Assembly: GCA_030248195.1 (NCBI GenBank)
Contig: JASAND010020792.1
Coordinates: 1 to 64,000, forward strand
Source: Trissonchulus latispiculum
Lineage: Eukaryota; Nematoda; Enoplea; Enoplida; Ironidae
DNA length: 64,000 nucleotides
Direction of reading: 5' to 3'
Under the pieces are notes generated by a model. The model was not told where the DNA came from. It saw only the letters and a list, made by a program, of their open reading frames with translations, and ran no database searches. Below, one piece after another: positions 1 through 12,446 of the stretch. Position 1 is the first letter of the stretch; every line of letters starts with the position of its first letter. The position numbers were made by a program, and so were the translations under genes.

Positions 1-1435
1 AATAAGCCTTTATAAAATTAAGCTCAAGCCANTTTNTGGAGGCNAGCNTNGNTCTCGGTCTTTTAACTGGCNTTTNGTCCGNCATTTTANTTNGGGATGA
101 GTTGGAAAAAATGCTTAAAAAATTGGTCCGTTTGTTTTTCCACTTCTTTCCTATCACGTACAAAACGCAAAATATTTCGTATTAAGCATTAAGTATTCCG
201 TATTCGTACTAAGCATTTTCTAGAAAATTCGTCTTTTTTCATTGTTCAGTTGGACATGTATTTAACTGTGAAAAATTCTCCCAATGAATGTGGTAGGTAG
301 CAATACGAAAAATCTCTGAAAACTTGATTTGGAATAAAAGCGGAACACGGACAAAAGTTATGCTTGTGCGAAACATGTAAGGGTGGGTGCCTTAAAATCT
401 TAGAGATACATTGTTATTTTGGCATTTAATACACAGTTTTATAAATTCTTTAACGCAATACCATAAACACTGAAATGTATTAAGCACTTATGCATATTCT
501 GTATAAATTATATTTAACTATTGAGTGTATTTAATTTAAACTTTGAATTAGTATAGCTTAAATGCTCTGTTTCCTAATGACTGATAAAACAAACGAAAAA
601 AAAGCATTTTTTCCGGACAAACATCCCTAATTTCTGCTATCCGCCACCTGCAGAGCCGCTCGGTAGCGGTCGCCTTCCGCTGCCAACAGGGCAGAGTCAC
701 CTCTGTTGGTTTCCGAGTTTTAGCTCAGCCCCAGTCACCTAACTCAACGGGTTATAATTTCTGTATGTTATAGCAAGAGACAAAGTACATGTGCTTTCAC
801 TCGTTCATGGAAAGTGGAAAGTAGAAAGATATAAACGCTTGACTAAAATTGAAGAAAAGATGACTAATCTTTGGAATTGCTGAAAAGTCAGAAAAATGGG
901 GTACACACTGTACACTCCTCAACTGATCGGCATTTCAGCCCGCCGGCCTAATCCTGCCGTCATATGAGAAGCAAACAGTAGGAAACACAGAAGGAAAGTG
1001 AAAGCTTTTCATGGTTCTCGCTATGTAGCCACCAAAAAGAAATTTTAAAGTATGTTTAATTTGTCAGTGAAACCACGGCGGGTCTCGTTAGATGTACTGC
1101 CATACAATAACAATGCAATAATAATAGCCTTCTTTGAAGTTTCTTCTGTTTTGGCTATTTTCGCGTTTTCTGGTTTTTTTTGTGTTTTTTGTTTTTCAAT
1201 ATAGCTTTTCAATAGTCTTCACATTGCAGTATACAGTCTACAGAACAAGTGCGGGCAGATACGATACAGCTTCGATTAGTTTCTAAATTTAGTGTATAAA
1301 TGGGAATTGAATATGAATTTTGTGGCTTGAAAGTAACTGTTTAGACTGAAGACAACCTATTCACTGCTAAAGATCCATTGCTCATATCCTATCGACCAAG
1401 GATTAGATCCTCTCGCACTTTAAGCAAAATATTAC
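1..1435. other. non-coding stretch, nothing recognised
   Basis: I see no supported gene, RNA or repeat family here. Several ambiguous bases (n) lie at about 32-92, so the assembly is uncertain at the window edge. Composition is AT-rich, and the longest open frames are short and featureless. Confidence 0.5.
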
Positions 1436-2500
1436 CTATTCATTAGTATTTTGTCTGCCAGAGATCTCATCAATGGATGTGAAATCGTGAAAAAATTTTC
1501 CACATCCCCAAAACTGGTCTCTGGCGCATTCTACAAAACTAACATTATTAAAGAGACGATTACACAAAATGTCACGAAGGTGAGGGTTCTGGCGGAACTT
1601 CTCCTTCACAGCCAGATATAGGTAGTTCCAACGTAAGGCAGCCCAAATATCTCTTGGCGCCCAGGATTTTCTCGGGCCACCTGACTTCCAAACTGCTTGA
1701 TGGCAGCAGCAGTGGGCTTGGTAAAGACCTCCTCCGCTCTCTGAGGATCAGCATAAATACTGACCTTCATGAATACATAGTATTCCTCAGAGAAGCGGTA
1801 GGTCTTGCCCCCGAGTTTGAAGCTACAGGGGTAAAAGTTGCTAAAGGGGGAGGTTGTGGGAAGCCAACAACATTAGGAGATTTCTGCACCAGCATTCCAA
1901 AGCAGCTGTTGGTTGGAACGCTGCGGCTGTGCATGTCCCGCTGGTGGGCTCTTACGGTTTGAATCATCAAACTACGATGAGTGTAACAAAAGTTTCCTAG
2001 TGACACAGCACCATAGAGGTTGAAGAAAGTGGTTGGGATATGATCCGGGTTAGGGATCTCCCTAAAGTTAGACACAGCATACCTACTACGAGCGCTGGCC
2101 ACTAGGTTTCCTGTCAGTCTGGCGATTCTGTGCTGGCAAGCACTGACAGAAGAGTAGGCTAAATGCACTCCGTCTGGGCGCAGCCTGAGATTGTGCCTAA
2201 AACAAAGCAATCTATCGTATCCAAATATGAAGTCGCTATCAGAATCCGCCTGCATGCGCGCCAAAAGCAGCAAATAGTTTAAGTCAATCACCAACGCTAA
2301 ACCAATGCAGCAGGGGAAGCACGTACCGAACATTCTCCACTGTATCGTGGATATCCAGCACCGTGGTATTGTCCGGAAACTCATGAAACAACAGTTGACT
2401 GTTGGCCCGACTAAGGAGTGTCCTTAGTCGGGGGGTCCCTCGTCTTTGTGGAATCGTACAAAAGACGAATTTGACATCTGGAAAGGATGTTGCCAGATCC
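1436..2500 (-). pseudogene. decayed SGNH-hydrolase-like + NADAR-domain gene remnant
   Basis: Minus-strand conceptual translation shows two domain remnants in order. From about 2500 to 2318 a frame reads FPDVKFVFCTIPQRRG and then VLDIHDTVE. Another frame continues with RPDGVHLAYSS, which resembles the C-terminal Asp-x-x-His block of SGNH/GDSL hydrolases. From about 1870 a third frame reads SPFSNFYPCSFKLGGKTYRF, the start of a NADAR (YbiA/DUF1768-like) domain. That domain continues after a one-base frame break near 1652 as DIWAALRWNYLYLAVKEKFR, then QNPHLRDIL and FWGCG, and ends at TAG 1436-1438. Known NADAR proteins are N-glycosidases or ADP-ribose-related enzymes. At least three frame changes and in-frame stops indicate a pseudogene, although unrecognised introns could explain some breaks. 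It is probably mobile-element-derived. The NADAR call is firmer than the SGNH call. Confidence 0.62.
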
Positions 2501-3194
2501 TTGTACTAGAACAAGAAGGGAAGATTACACAATGTTTGTGATGTGTCATTTCTCTGCGACTGAAACACAAAGAAGCATACTAAGAAAGAGTAATGGAGGC
2601 ATAGCTATATTCGATACATTAGGCCACATTAGGCTTGGCGGGGTGAAAAAGGTCCCCCTGGGTCTTCTGTCAATATTAATATTTGGACTAGTAATTTATA
2701 CTGATTAATTTGTCTCATGCTATTAAAACATTGATCTTGCTGACGCATCTACACAGGTCAATCATAGGTGAGAATGGTAACCTATGCATCCATTGGCCAC
2801 AAACACGAAAATTTCTCCAACATATATGGCTCAGCTGGGTCAGGAAAACCGGTACCAGCTGGTACTGCACATAGCACACTGTTCCCCCCTTGCTGGTAAT
2901 TATCCGAGATCCAAGGGGTGGCTACTTTCGGGTGGAGCAGCCGCGGTGGACTTATTGCAAAGGCAGCAATAGGTACATCGCCGGCCTTGTCAAACGCCTC
3001 GGTTAATTGCAATAGCAATTATTCGGTGTCAGTCCCCCTCACCAGCCAAATTTCACGCAATACTGACACCACTCCTAACCAGCGTATGCTAACTGGAGTG
3101 GGGCGAACTAAAAAAAAGGAAGATATCTGGGGGAATTTTATTATTTTTGGTTCTTCCCCCTAGTCAAAAACCTAACCCTTTTACTTGTGGAGGT
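2501..3194. other. intergenic stretch with a coding-like minus-strand segment
   Basis: Minus strand 3018-2782 is open for 78 codons and contains FDKAGDVPIAAFAISPPRLL and CAVPAGTGFPDPAEP, which read like protein. It lies upstream of the SGNH/NADAR remnant on the same strand and may be its decayed N-terminal part. I recognise no domain. The rest of the stretch shows nothing. Confidence 0.3.
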
Positions 3195-4162
3195 TGTAAT
3201 GTTACGGATGAATTAAAACTCCAAAACTTAAGAAAACTCATAAAACTATGAATCGCGAGCGGAATTAGAATTGTTATTGTTGGTCGCTTTTGAAATCTGT
3301 TGTCCAGAACTTAGAATGCAGTGTGTGAACGTCCAAGCAATCTTTGTAATTATCTTGTGATCTTGTGAGTATCAGAGTTGCCAGCAGGTTCAAATCACCC
3401 GAAAACTTACTAATAGGGACATAGGTTCTAGCGTGGTTAAGAAACAAGGTTAATAATAGTGTTACAACGCGAATGAACAGCGAAAGAAGAGAATAGGAAC
3501 TCAGTAGGAAATAGGTGCAGGAAATAAGGTTAAAAATAGTGTTACAGTCCGCATAAATAGTGCCAGAATAGGATAGGAACCTAGTGGAATATGAGCTAAT
3601 AAGGATTGATCAGGGTATTAACAAATAACGGAGAGGTCTTTACCACTCCAGGGTCAGTAATAGGCCCCAACCATAGTCTCTGATCAACTAACGGAGGAGT
3701 CGTTACTCTTCCCAGGCCTTGACAGGCTTCCTGTTGTTTAAAAATGGTTCAAAATTTCATCTAAAGTGAACTTATACTAATAAAAAGGAAAGTTTATCAA
3801 ACTTATCACTTTAAGAAGCAGTGAATTATAACAGAAAATGCGGTTAAAAGACTTACACGGTCATATGTTGGAAGATGGGCCACTAAAATATAATTATTCG
3901 TAGCTAGGTGTATGAAGTAGGGTTCAGGGGCACTAATATGTGCTAGTTAGGCCTAATTAGCAGTAATTAGGTAATAATTAATGAATTTTGAAGATTTTTG
4001 GTGAAAATATAACTTAGGCTTATCTGAAAGGCAATTTCTTCCTGGTTCCAAAAATCCAAACCCGGTCTTTTAACTCCCAATAATGCGAAAGATATGGGTC
4101 AAAATAGTTTTGTAAACTTAAATTTTGATTCTTTAATTTTGACCTTACGTAAACTTTGTAAT

Positions 4163-4193
4163 TGGGCGTAACAAACACTTGTTGTTACGCCCA
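4163..4193 (+). other. 12-bp perfect hairpin in copy A
   Basis: TGGGCGTAACAA and TTGTTACGCCCA form a perfect 12-bp stem around a 7-base loop (ACACTTG). It is conserved in copy B (13597-13627), where only one loop base differs. Confidence 0.75.
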
Positions 4194-5350
4194 TTCACGC
4201 TTTCTTTCATTCTCCTATCCATTCTTGGGCTTCTGTTGGCCCTCTCCAAGCAAAGACTTGCCTTGCAGAGGCAGACTTAGTATACATTTTAGAGGTGACA
4301 ATAGGTTCGGAGGGGGCATAACCCTCTCCCAAATTATTAAAATAAAAAGAAATTAAGTGATCTTAGGTAGTTTCGTACGTAGATTATTAATATTTAGTTT
4401 CAGTTAGCTAGAAAATTAGGTAACTCTTTGTATGCACAAGTTTGCGCAACAATTGCCCTCCTGTTCCTTACGGTAGGGACTTCCAGCTCTAGTGAGGGAG
4501 AGCAATTGTCGCTGGGATTAACAAAGCGGCCTCCCTTGTTCCTGGCCGAAAAATTGTATCTAAAAGGAAGAGAAAGGGGCCTGCGAATAAGGGAGCGCCT
4601 AAAAAATATAAAACACAAATTTTACAAAATTTTACAGCAATAATAGTAGTTAGTATTTACTTTTCTATAATGGGCCCCGAGAGGCCATTATTTCTTATTG
4701 TTTTATTTTCCATTTCATAGAAATTGATATTTTTATCAGAAACTTTCCCCTTTGGTTACCTTTATGTGTTAACCAAAAAGTCTGGAAAGTTTCTGGAAAT
4801 CCAGCTCTAGAAATTTATCACACAAAGGGGTCATAATTCTAGACCCCCATAAATCTCTATTCCGGTGGGCCAGGCGTGCAAACAGCCCACGTCGGGTCTG
4901 TGCTCACAAAGGGGATTTCCAGAAGAGTCTGGAAATCCCGTTCGCTTCAAAGAGACCCGCAACAGGCGTGAGGTAGGCTGACTGGAAATTCAAAATTTCC
5001 AGTCAGTCTTTGCTTCAGCTCCGGCCGAGAGCGGCCGTGTATCCCCCCTCTCTCTAAGTGCATCTCCTGGTGTGCCAGCGTTTTGGCCGGAGAATCCCCA
5101 ACGCACTTCTCACCCCCCATAGGACCACGAGTCACAGGTCAGAGGAGATGATCTGAGTAAACACGAAGCAAACGCCAACACAATTAAGGGCCATATGAGC
5201 GCATTATGCTCGGCCATTCGCACGAGGAACGCATTTTTTCTAGGTTTTAGATGGCCTTTTTCGGCCTATTTTTACTTTTGTTTTTCGGCCTTCGGGCCTT
5301 TAATTTCAATCAAAAATTGTAGCCTTTTTGGCTCATCACAAATTAAATCA

Positions 5351-5477
5351 GCGAGCCCTCGTGGCCAGTTTTTAACTTTTTACTCAGCGAGCCCTCGTGG
5401 CCAGTTTTTCATTTTTGTTCAAGCGAGCCCTCATGGCCAGTTTTCACCTTTTTCAATCAGCGAGCCCTCGTGGTCAG
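5351..5477 (+). repeat. 36-bp minisatellite in copy A (4 units)
   Basis: Four units starting GCGAGCCCTCRTGG-CAG at about 5351, 5387, 5423 and 5460, separated by T-rich spacers. Copy B has three units, so the array has changed length since the copies diverged. Confidence 0.8.
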
Positions 5478-6927
5478 TCATTTTTTCTTTTTCATATTTT
5501 TCGGGGTTTCTTTAGTATTGACGGGATTTTGAGTGGGGTCCCACCCCTGAGTTGTGTTAGGAGGTCCTTTGGCTATGACCTCATGTCAAGTCTGAGTTAC
5601 AATAGGAACAGTTTCTCCCCACAGCCGGCAATTAGGAATTGCCGGCCGTATTCATAAAGTTAGGCGCTACTGAAGTTGAAAATATTGTTTGTAATTGTGC
5701 AGTGTAACTTGTGTAGGTCGGCTACCTAAAACTAATAGGAATTAAAATCCAGAAACTGTTTTAATTACTAATTATTCAGCCTTTTTGAGGGGAATGGCCG
5801 GCTTCCCCAAAGTTAACTTAATCAAGCTGTCCTTAGCGGAACTGATTACTGTTGTTTAGTAATAATTGCCGAGCAATTCTTACTCGCTTAGCTTTCCAAG
5901 AAAATTGTCAAAATTTCAAAATGTCCAGTCTCGGTAAACATTTCAAACTTACAAATTTTGGGCTCCAGACGGAGACCTGTTAATCCCAAACTACGACAAA
6001 AGATGCATACAAAGAATAGGTAGCTTTAGGTAGGAAAGTGTTAGGATTCGTATTATGCTATTCAGTTGCTTGTGTAATTGTTGGTGTGATTGTAACCATA
6101 ATTGTGTGACTGTGGATCCTAAATTTACGTAGTTGGCTTCTTGGGTAAATTCCTTATGGATTATGAGGTTCCAAGTTTAGCCCCTTTTTCGAGTGTGAAT
6201 TCTGAACCAAAATTGTGTGATTGTGAGTGTGATTGAGGGCATACCATGTAAACTCCCTTTGTCTGATAAGGGTCTTGGAAACGCCAGAATGAATGCGAAA
6301 TTACTCAGATATTAGGTAGGAACTGGGCCAAATTGAGTAGCAATTTGGCCCCTAATCGCAACTAATCAGGGATTTATTTCGGTTATAACCTAGACGCGTG
6401 TTTGACGTGAAATTGCCAGTTTCGGAGTGAATATAGTGTGAAGTTTTGTCTACATATTGTTCTGTTTGACGGTTAGGGCAGATTCTGCAGCCTAGGGTCA
6501 CGGGGACCCCGTATTAGGTCTGCAGATCTGTCGGATTTCCGGTCATCTGTGTAGGTTGCCCTGCGATCAGGGGACGGATGAGCCGCAACCATGAAATCCA
6601 GCACTAACCGAGTTAGGAATGTAGCTAATGCATAAAATAATGAGAAATTTATCACAGTTAAACACCTCATAATAAATGTCCGATTAGCGGACCATAATTA
6701 TATTTGGTTATAATTTTTAGAAAGTGATCGTAGCCGTGTCGTATTACTGTATTGTTAGTTAGAAAAATGTTGTTCTGCGTAGCTTTAGTTAGGAACAAGG
6801 GTGCCCATTATCTTGCTTAAAATAGTTGTTAGTTTAGAGTTTGCAGCTTTAATTGCTTAAGTCATGCCGGTTATAATGTTCAGGTTTGCAACACAACAAA
6901 ATAATCCAATCTAAGCAAAAAAAAATA

Positions 6928-6999
6928 GACCCGTGCTGAGATTCAATCTCAGGACCTCCGGATGCGGGGTCCGGTACTCAGCCAGTGAGCTACACGGGT
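6928..6999 (-). tRNA. tRNA-like gene inside copy A
   Basis: On the minus strand the sequence folds as a cloverleaf: acceptor ACCCGTG/CACGGGT (7 bp), D arm GCTC/GAGT, anticodon arm CCGGA/TCCGG with loop CCCCGCA, and T arm CTGAG/CTCAG. The nominal anticodon is CCG, but position 33 is C instead of the near-invariant U. The T loop reads ATTGAAT in place of TTCGAAT, so box B is damaged. A nine-T run follows within about 12 bases, consistent with a Pol III terminator. It is probably a tRNA-derived pseudogene of the LTR-like repeat. Confidence 0.5.
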
Positions 7000-9090
7000 T
7001 ATGTTTAGAACTAGTTCAAGCTAGCCTATATACAAAAGCAATGTGGCAACCCAGCACGTGTGCAATTGAGCTAATACGCTGCATGTAGAAGTTACGCATA
7101 TGTGGAAGCAAACTTTAATTGTGTTTTTCTCATTAATTACTTAATATTTTTTGGTGCTGTAAGCACAAAAAATGTTCAGTTTTTCAAGCCCTACAAGAAT
7201 ATGTAACTTTTATTCAAATTCGTGTTCTTCAAAATTCCTCAAATTTATATGCCAGTTTTGCACAAGTTTAAACAAGCTCAAGTGAAAGGGTGGTAGATTG
7301 CGCGTCTATCACTCGGCTGGCTGCCAGGGTTGCCAGCGTCGGATCGAATAGCGGTTCGGTACGGTTCCCCGAGCTTCTTAGGTAGTTATGTGGAAAGTAG
7401 TTAGTTATTTAGTTCGGCTAGGTCGGTAGGTCGGTAAGTAGGGACTGCGTAAAATGGCTGCTGAGACAGTGAGTGAGTGAGTTTTTGCATTTTTGGTAAG
7501 GAAAACAGTTAAAACTAATTATATGCAAAAACTCACCCACAAAGCAGCATATTAATTTATTTTATTAGTGCAGGTAGGAAAACTGATTAGCCATAGAATG
7601 CTAAATCAAATAATCGACAGTATTAATTCTTAAGTTAGCATTACGTAGGTTCCAGTAATTTAATATACATAGGTAGGTAGGCAGTAGCTAAGTTAATTGT
7701 AGTAAACATCAAATATCTGACCATTTTCCAACATTAGAAATTCAGTTAAAAACGTCAAGTTTTGTGCAGGTTTAAGGTTAGCAGCGGGCCACGGGAAACA
7801 AGCCTGTTTTCCGTGGCAAATCACTGAAATTGGGCCAGAACCAGGCCAGAAATACAAGTTTTGTTCGGTCATTTAATCTGTTCAAGCGAACCTGTGAGTT
7901 TTTAAGAATTGTTTCGTCCAGTTGCAAGTCATCAAGACCTAATTTGGGTCCAGACGTGAGAGCATTACGAATCGTTTTGTCTGCGCAAAGAATCGCTTCA
8001 AGCTTAACCAAAATCAACAAGTTGTACTCTAAAGTGGCCAAGAAGGCCTGTTTTGTGACAAGAAATTACTGAGAACAGTTAATTTTGTCAAAAAGGCAAT
8101 ATCCAATGGTTTTGTGTCATTTCGTCATTTCACAACTTCAAATGGGGCCCAAAATGCACATTTTGGGCCAGGAAAGCAAAAGAACGAGTAATGGTTGCTG
8201 GGTTCGATTCCCGCACCGTGACCTTGTACTAATGGGTTTTAACCCATTTGATTCAGGTGCGCGGATCGTCTCTAGTTCGGAATCAGAGCCAGTGAGCTAG
8301 TCAGACTTGGATCAGCCAGTGGAAGTGCTTAATCCAGGAACTTTGGTCAGAATCAGTATTTTGGGTTGCTTATTGGATCCGGAGAGATCCTAGATTTGGA
8401 TTATCAGTCAGACTTTTGTGGAGCCGAATCACTGTAGGTACCTTGTGGACTTAGAGCATAACTAAGGTCGAGATCAGAGACGAATCCCGCCGGCGCTTGA
8501 CATCAATTGGGCAAACTGCAGAGTGAACTTTAACATTCAAAGACCCCCCTCTCTAATCTGAATCAGAAAATGTATAACCCTATCCAGTCCAATCTTTTCA
8601 CCTCCGGGGCTCAGTCCCCTCTGTCTCTGGCTTGAGCTTAGGTAGCAGCCAGAAGTTCATTGTATCTTGAGAGCAGAAGAAACCGAAGAAGCACCAATCC
8701 TTGAACTTTGTATAACTGTGTTAATTTTCCATTAATTAGAGATAAGTAAGGAAGGACTACCCAATCTCCCAACTGTTTCGATTTTCCCAAATTCTATCGC
8801 ACATAGCATCCCTGAACTGAGTGTCGGAGCGAAAGCGGTGACCGACTTTCGGGGGCTCACCCAAAGACCGTCCCTAGGTTAATACTTAGTAACGTAGTTT
8901 ATTGTGATACTAGTTTGACAGTCCTATTGTAAGGGGACGTATAAAGAGTAACAAAGCACGAGCATATAGGATAACACACAGCATATAGGGAACTTGAGTT
9001 AAGTAATCGGTAGAAAGAGTTAGTAGAGTAGAAGGGTGTAAAAGGCGTTAAGAGTATCGACCTTGTCCCAGAAACTTAGTCAAAGTTTGT

Positions 9091-9117
9091 AATATTATTC
9101 CAAATTGGAATAATATT
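9091..9117 (+). other. 12-bp hairpin with compensatory change, copy A
   Basis: AATATTATTCCA and TGGAATAATATT form a perfect stem around AAT. In copy B the last pair is G-C instead of A-T and the loop is AAA, so pairing survives a double change. Confidence 0.75.
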
Positions 9118-9310
9118 AATAATAACCTAGGAAGGGAAATAACTGGCAACTCTGGTACAGTCAACTTGTACTGTATCTGATTGTACTGTAACCTAACCGT
9201 CAGTATTGTAGTAACTGTTACTTTGAACGCACAGAATTGTACTAATTGTAACTGTAGTGTTTTCGTTAAATTATCCGTTTGTTCGTTACCGAGTCTTATT
9301 ACAAGCAACA

Positions 9311-9406
9311 AAGGCGCGTTTGCCTTCACTCACGGTGCGTTTACCGTCTAGTCGATTTGTAAGCAACTACAGGCGCGTTAGCCTCCAAATACGGTGCGTT
9401 TACCGT
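9311..9406 (+). other. array of four small hairpins with GCGTT loops, copy A
   Basis: Four consecutive stem-loops share a six-base GCGTTT or GCGTTA loop: AAGGC/GCCTT (9311-9326), ACGGT/ACCGT (9332-9347), AGGC/GCCT (9371-9384) and ACGGT/ACCGT (9391-9406). The alternating AAGGC and ACGGT stems suggest duplication of a two-hairpin unit. Confidence 0.65.
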
Positions 9407-9470
9407 ACAGCTGCTAATCACAAGAACCGAAGATCCAGTGAGGAACTCACCCAAAGCCAGTGCTGTTCAC

Positions 9471-9560
9471 GGAAGCAAGTGCTGACCCTTCTTGCTGTTC
9501 AATTGGAAATCACCGCGGAAGCAAGTGCTGACCCCTCTTGCTGTTCAGTTGGAAATCACA
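9471..9560 (+). repeat. 46-bp tandem duplication near the 3' end of copy A
   Basis: Two near-identical units starting GGAAGCAAGTGCTGACCC at 9471 and 9517. Copy B has one unit, so this is a recent length change. Confidence 0.75.
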
Positions 9561-10408
9561 TCAGGAGTCTCAAGCGAACTCACCGACGAAGACCCCTGCT
9601 AAGGTTGGCTGCAGAGAATCTCTGATTTTGGAACACCACCTGTCAGAGATCTGGTGCTTAAGTCTGTTTCATTACGAACAGACGTGCTGACCTTCCGTGT
9701 AATTGGAAGACTAAGCAACAGTTTAAAGGTTTAGAGCAGATCGTGTCTTGGATCTTGCTCACTTCATTACATTTAGCTAGAAAGCAGTAATCGGGGCAAC
9801 TAAAAAAACGTCCCTGGGTGTATTTATGCAGAACTCATTTGTTAAGTGCCAGCCCTCCAACTTGCATGGTGAATGCTCCACAATCTTTGGAAAAAATTGG
9901 TCGTGTTTTTGCAAAAACTACATTTTTCATGATAGCAGCCTACGGGATAGCTGTTGGAAGACGATCATCCATCGGATAATTCGCCCCGGTGGGACCTTCA
10001 TATCGACGCCCTTAGTTTGATTTTACGGCTTGCGTAGTTCAAGAAATGTTGGATTATTTGATTTCTGCAAAAATGACAAGTTTTCTAAGCCAAAATAAGA
10101 AAATCGGCTATACCTCACGGTAGAGAATAGCTAGAAACTTGCTTTAAAAAGCAAAAATGTGAAGCTAAATAAGATCTTTCGAATGAATATAGTCATAACT
10201 GTATAGCAACTGCTAAACGTTCAGAAATTGGGAAAAACCACTCTGACCGGAAATCTCAATTTTTTGAATCGGGTTTGCGCGGAGGGTGTTAGAACGCTAA
10301 AAGAACTTATTTCGGAAAGTTTCATCAAATTTCATCTTGGTTTACACCGCCAAATAACAATATGTGCCCAAAAGTAATCACCACCTTAAGTTGCCCGAAC
10401 CCACCTAG

Positions 10409-11125
10409 CATTTTATGGGGCCAAAAAGTTCGCTAAATTTTGCCAAAAAATGGTCATTCTTAAAAGTCTTTGTCAGATTTTGTCAGTAAAAATACATAAA
10501 AATACCTGTTTTCAACATGTACTGCTAAACGGGGTGGGGAGAGCATAGTTTTCTTGGGGGGGGCATAGTTTCCCTGGAAATTTTGGTAATGGGGGGGCAA
10601 ACTTCGAAAATTTGGTGGTCGACCCCGAAATGTAATGGGTAGTACCCCCCCGAACCCCCCCAAAATTCGGACCTCAGAAAATTCAAAAAATGGCCTAAAA
10701 ACGCAAAATTTTCAGTATTTTAACGCTTTTTTGTCAAAACAAGGCTTGTTTTTATCGTTTCAGGCGTTTTTACACCGTTTTAAACTAATTTTAAGCCAAA
10801 ATTTGAGAAAAAAATTTCAAAAAATGACCATTTTTTAGCAAAATTTAGCTAACTTTTTGGCCCCAAAAAGTGCTGGGGGGGGGGTAACCAAAAGTGGGGG
10901 AGGGATAGTCAAAAAATCTGGGGGGTAAAGTTGGTCGAAAATTTTGGGGGGATTCCCTTCTCCCCCCCCCCCCCCGTGGGGAAACTGGGGGGGGGGGGTT
11001 GCGGGGTATCCTCCCCAAAACGTTTGACCAACTTTACCCCCCCTAGATTTTTTGACTAACCTCCCCCAACCTTTGGCTACCCCCCCGAACCCCCCAACGA
11101 TTTTTGGACCCAAAAAGTTAGCTAA
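10409..11125. repeat. G/C-tract foldback cluster
   Basis: Nested inverted repeats. The left arm at about 10409 (GGGGCCAAAAAGTTCGCTAA) pairs with about 10833-10880. A second arm at about 10845 pairs with about 11125 around poly-G and poly-C runs (10871-11000). The same core (GGCCAAAAAGTTAGCTAA with long G or C tracts) recurs at about 56940-57240 and 58080-58275. Confidence 0.65.
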
Positions 11126-12316
11126 ATTAGGCCGAAAAAAGGTCATTTTGTGATAAATGTTTCTATAATTTTGACCTAAAATCGGAGAACTTTATATACC
11201 GTCGTACTTGGCGTACTTAGAACTTTCTTTTAAGCCTATTTGCACTTCTCTAAGTTGTACCGTTAGAGCGGTATAACGCAAAAAGTAGCGGGGGAAAAAC
11301 ACTCCAATGGGGGGAAAAACCCGAATGGGGGGAAAATAAACCCACCCCTCACAGGTCTTAAAAATTGTTCTATCGCAATTCTGACACGTCCAGTGTAAAA
11401 TTCAACCCTTTTTTAGTTAGTATGAACCAAAAAACCCGATCTAAGTAGCTTTTTTGAGATCTCATGTGCCGTTGAAATTGCTGCATCAACTGGCCAGGTT
11501 TCATAAAGTTTAACACATAAACATAGGGCAATTTTTGAAAAATGCTAAAAATGATGTAATTTGATAAAACTTATTATTCTATCGTGTAGAGAATGGTTTT
11601 TACGTAGAATTGGCTGTTAAAATCCACAATTGTACCTGTATATATTTAGTCCTCCATCTGCGAAATGGCACTTTTAAGGTTTTTAGCCCCTTGCTAGCCA
11701 TGATAGCCCATGATTCTGCTTCTTCTATCTGGTGTTCGGGTCCTTGTTCGGTGATTTCGGTGATACGGTTCTGGGTGTGGACGGGTCGCTTGTGCCGAGG
11801 GGCACCGGCCCGTATCCCTGGCGGCAGGTCCCCCGACGTTTGCTTGGTGTGGCTCCCTGCCCATGGTTCTTCTGCATTTTCTTTACATATACATGTAGCA
11901 AATTCTGGTTCCGGGAAATCATTCTTAGAGATTTTCCGATCTATTTTTTTAAAATCAAACTGCGACATAGTTTAACTTGATCGGTTAAGTACTTAGAACT
12001 CAAGCGGACTAGTTTTAAAAATTTCTTGGATTTAAATTAAAAATACTAAATTAAATGCGAAAGTTTTGATTACTTTATTCATTTCACAACTTACAATTTC
12101 CGACTGGGCACAAGATTGAAATAATAAATGAAATAGAAAAATTAAAATATTGTTTAACAACTATGATCCTGTGCAACGACTGTGTTTGACTCTGCAATAA
12201 TAACTCTAACAATGTTGTAATTGCTAGTGTATGCATGCATATCAAGTCTGCCACGGTAGCACACTAGCAGAAGTAGCCAGTAAGTTTGCGTTTTTCAAGC
12301 AAAAAATCTAATAAAA

Positions 12317-12446
12317 ACCGCGGTTTCCCCGCGGTTATCAGAATCGGCGGTAACCGCATTAACCGCGCAGTTTTCCTTCATTACCGCATACCGCAGCCCT
12401 GCGGTTACCGCCGCCGTAATCGCGGTAAAACCGCACCGCTGCCCAT
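12317..12446. repeat. GCGGTTACCGC palindromic-word island
   Basis: About 130 bp made of variants of the self-complementary words CCGCGG, GCGGTAACCGC and GCGGTTACCGC. The abrupt GC content contrasts with the flanks. It is similar in style to other word islands in this window, each built on a different word. Confidence 0.65.

Larger units (their letters stand above)
3195..9771 (+). mobile_element. 6.58-kb LTR-like element, copy A
   Basis: Begins TGTAATGTTACGGATG and ends CTTCATTACA, giving a perfect 7-bp terminal inverted repeat (TGTAATG/CATTACA). It aligns essentially end to end with copy B at 12627-19120, and its first 0.8 kb aligns with copy C at 61761. There is no open frame over about 120 codons. 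Internal landmarks shared with copy B are a hairpin at 4163, 36-bp repeats at 5351, a tRNA-like gene at 6928 on the minus strand, a hairpin at 9091 and a hairpin array at 9311. Flanks are AGGT on the left and TTTA on the right, so no target duplication is visible here. The TG...CA ends and copy B's 4-bp duplication fit a giant solo LTR; a non-autonomous element of another class is the alternative. Confidence 0.72.

Noticed and set aside
8190..8225. Second tRNA in copy A suggested by GGGTTCGATTCCC
   Set aside because: Only a T-arm-like piece is present; no matching 5' acceptor, D arm or anticodon arm lies upstream.
9257..9625. 122-codon frame at the 3' end of copy A
   Set aside because: The copy B counterpart shifts frame and diverges, and the region is explained by conserved hairpins and tandem repeats rather than protein.
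11600..11980. Overlapping 121-122-codon frames on both strands
   Set aside because: No recognisable motif, alternative start codons, no splice context; not supportable as a gene.
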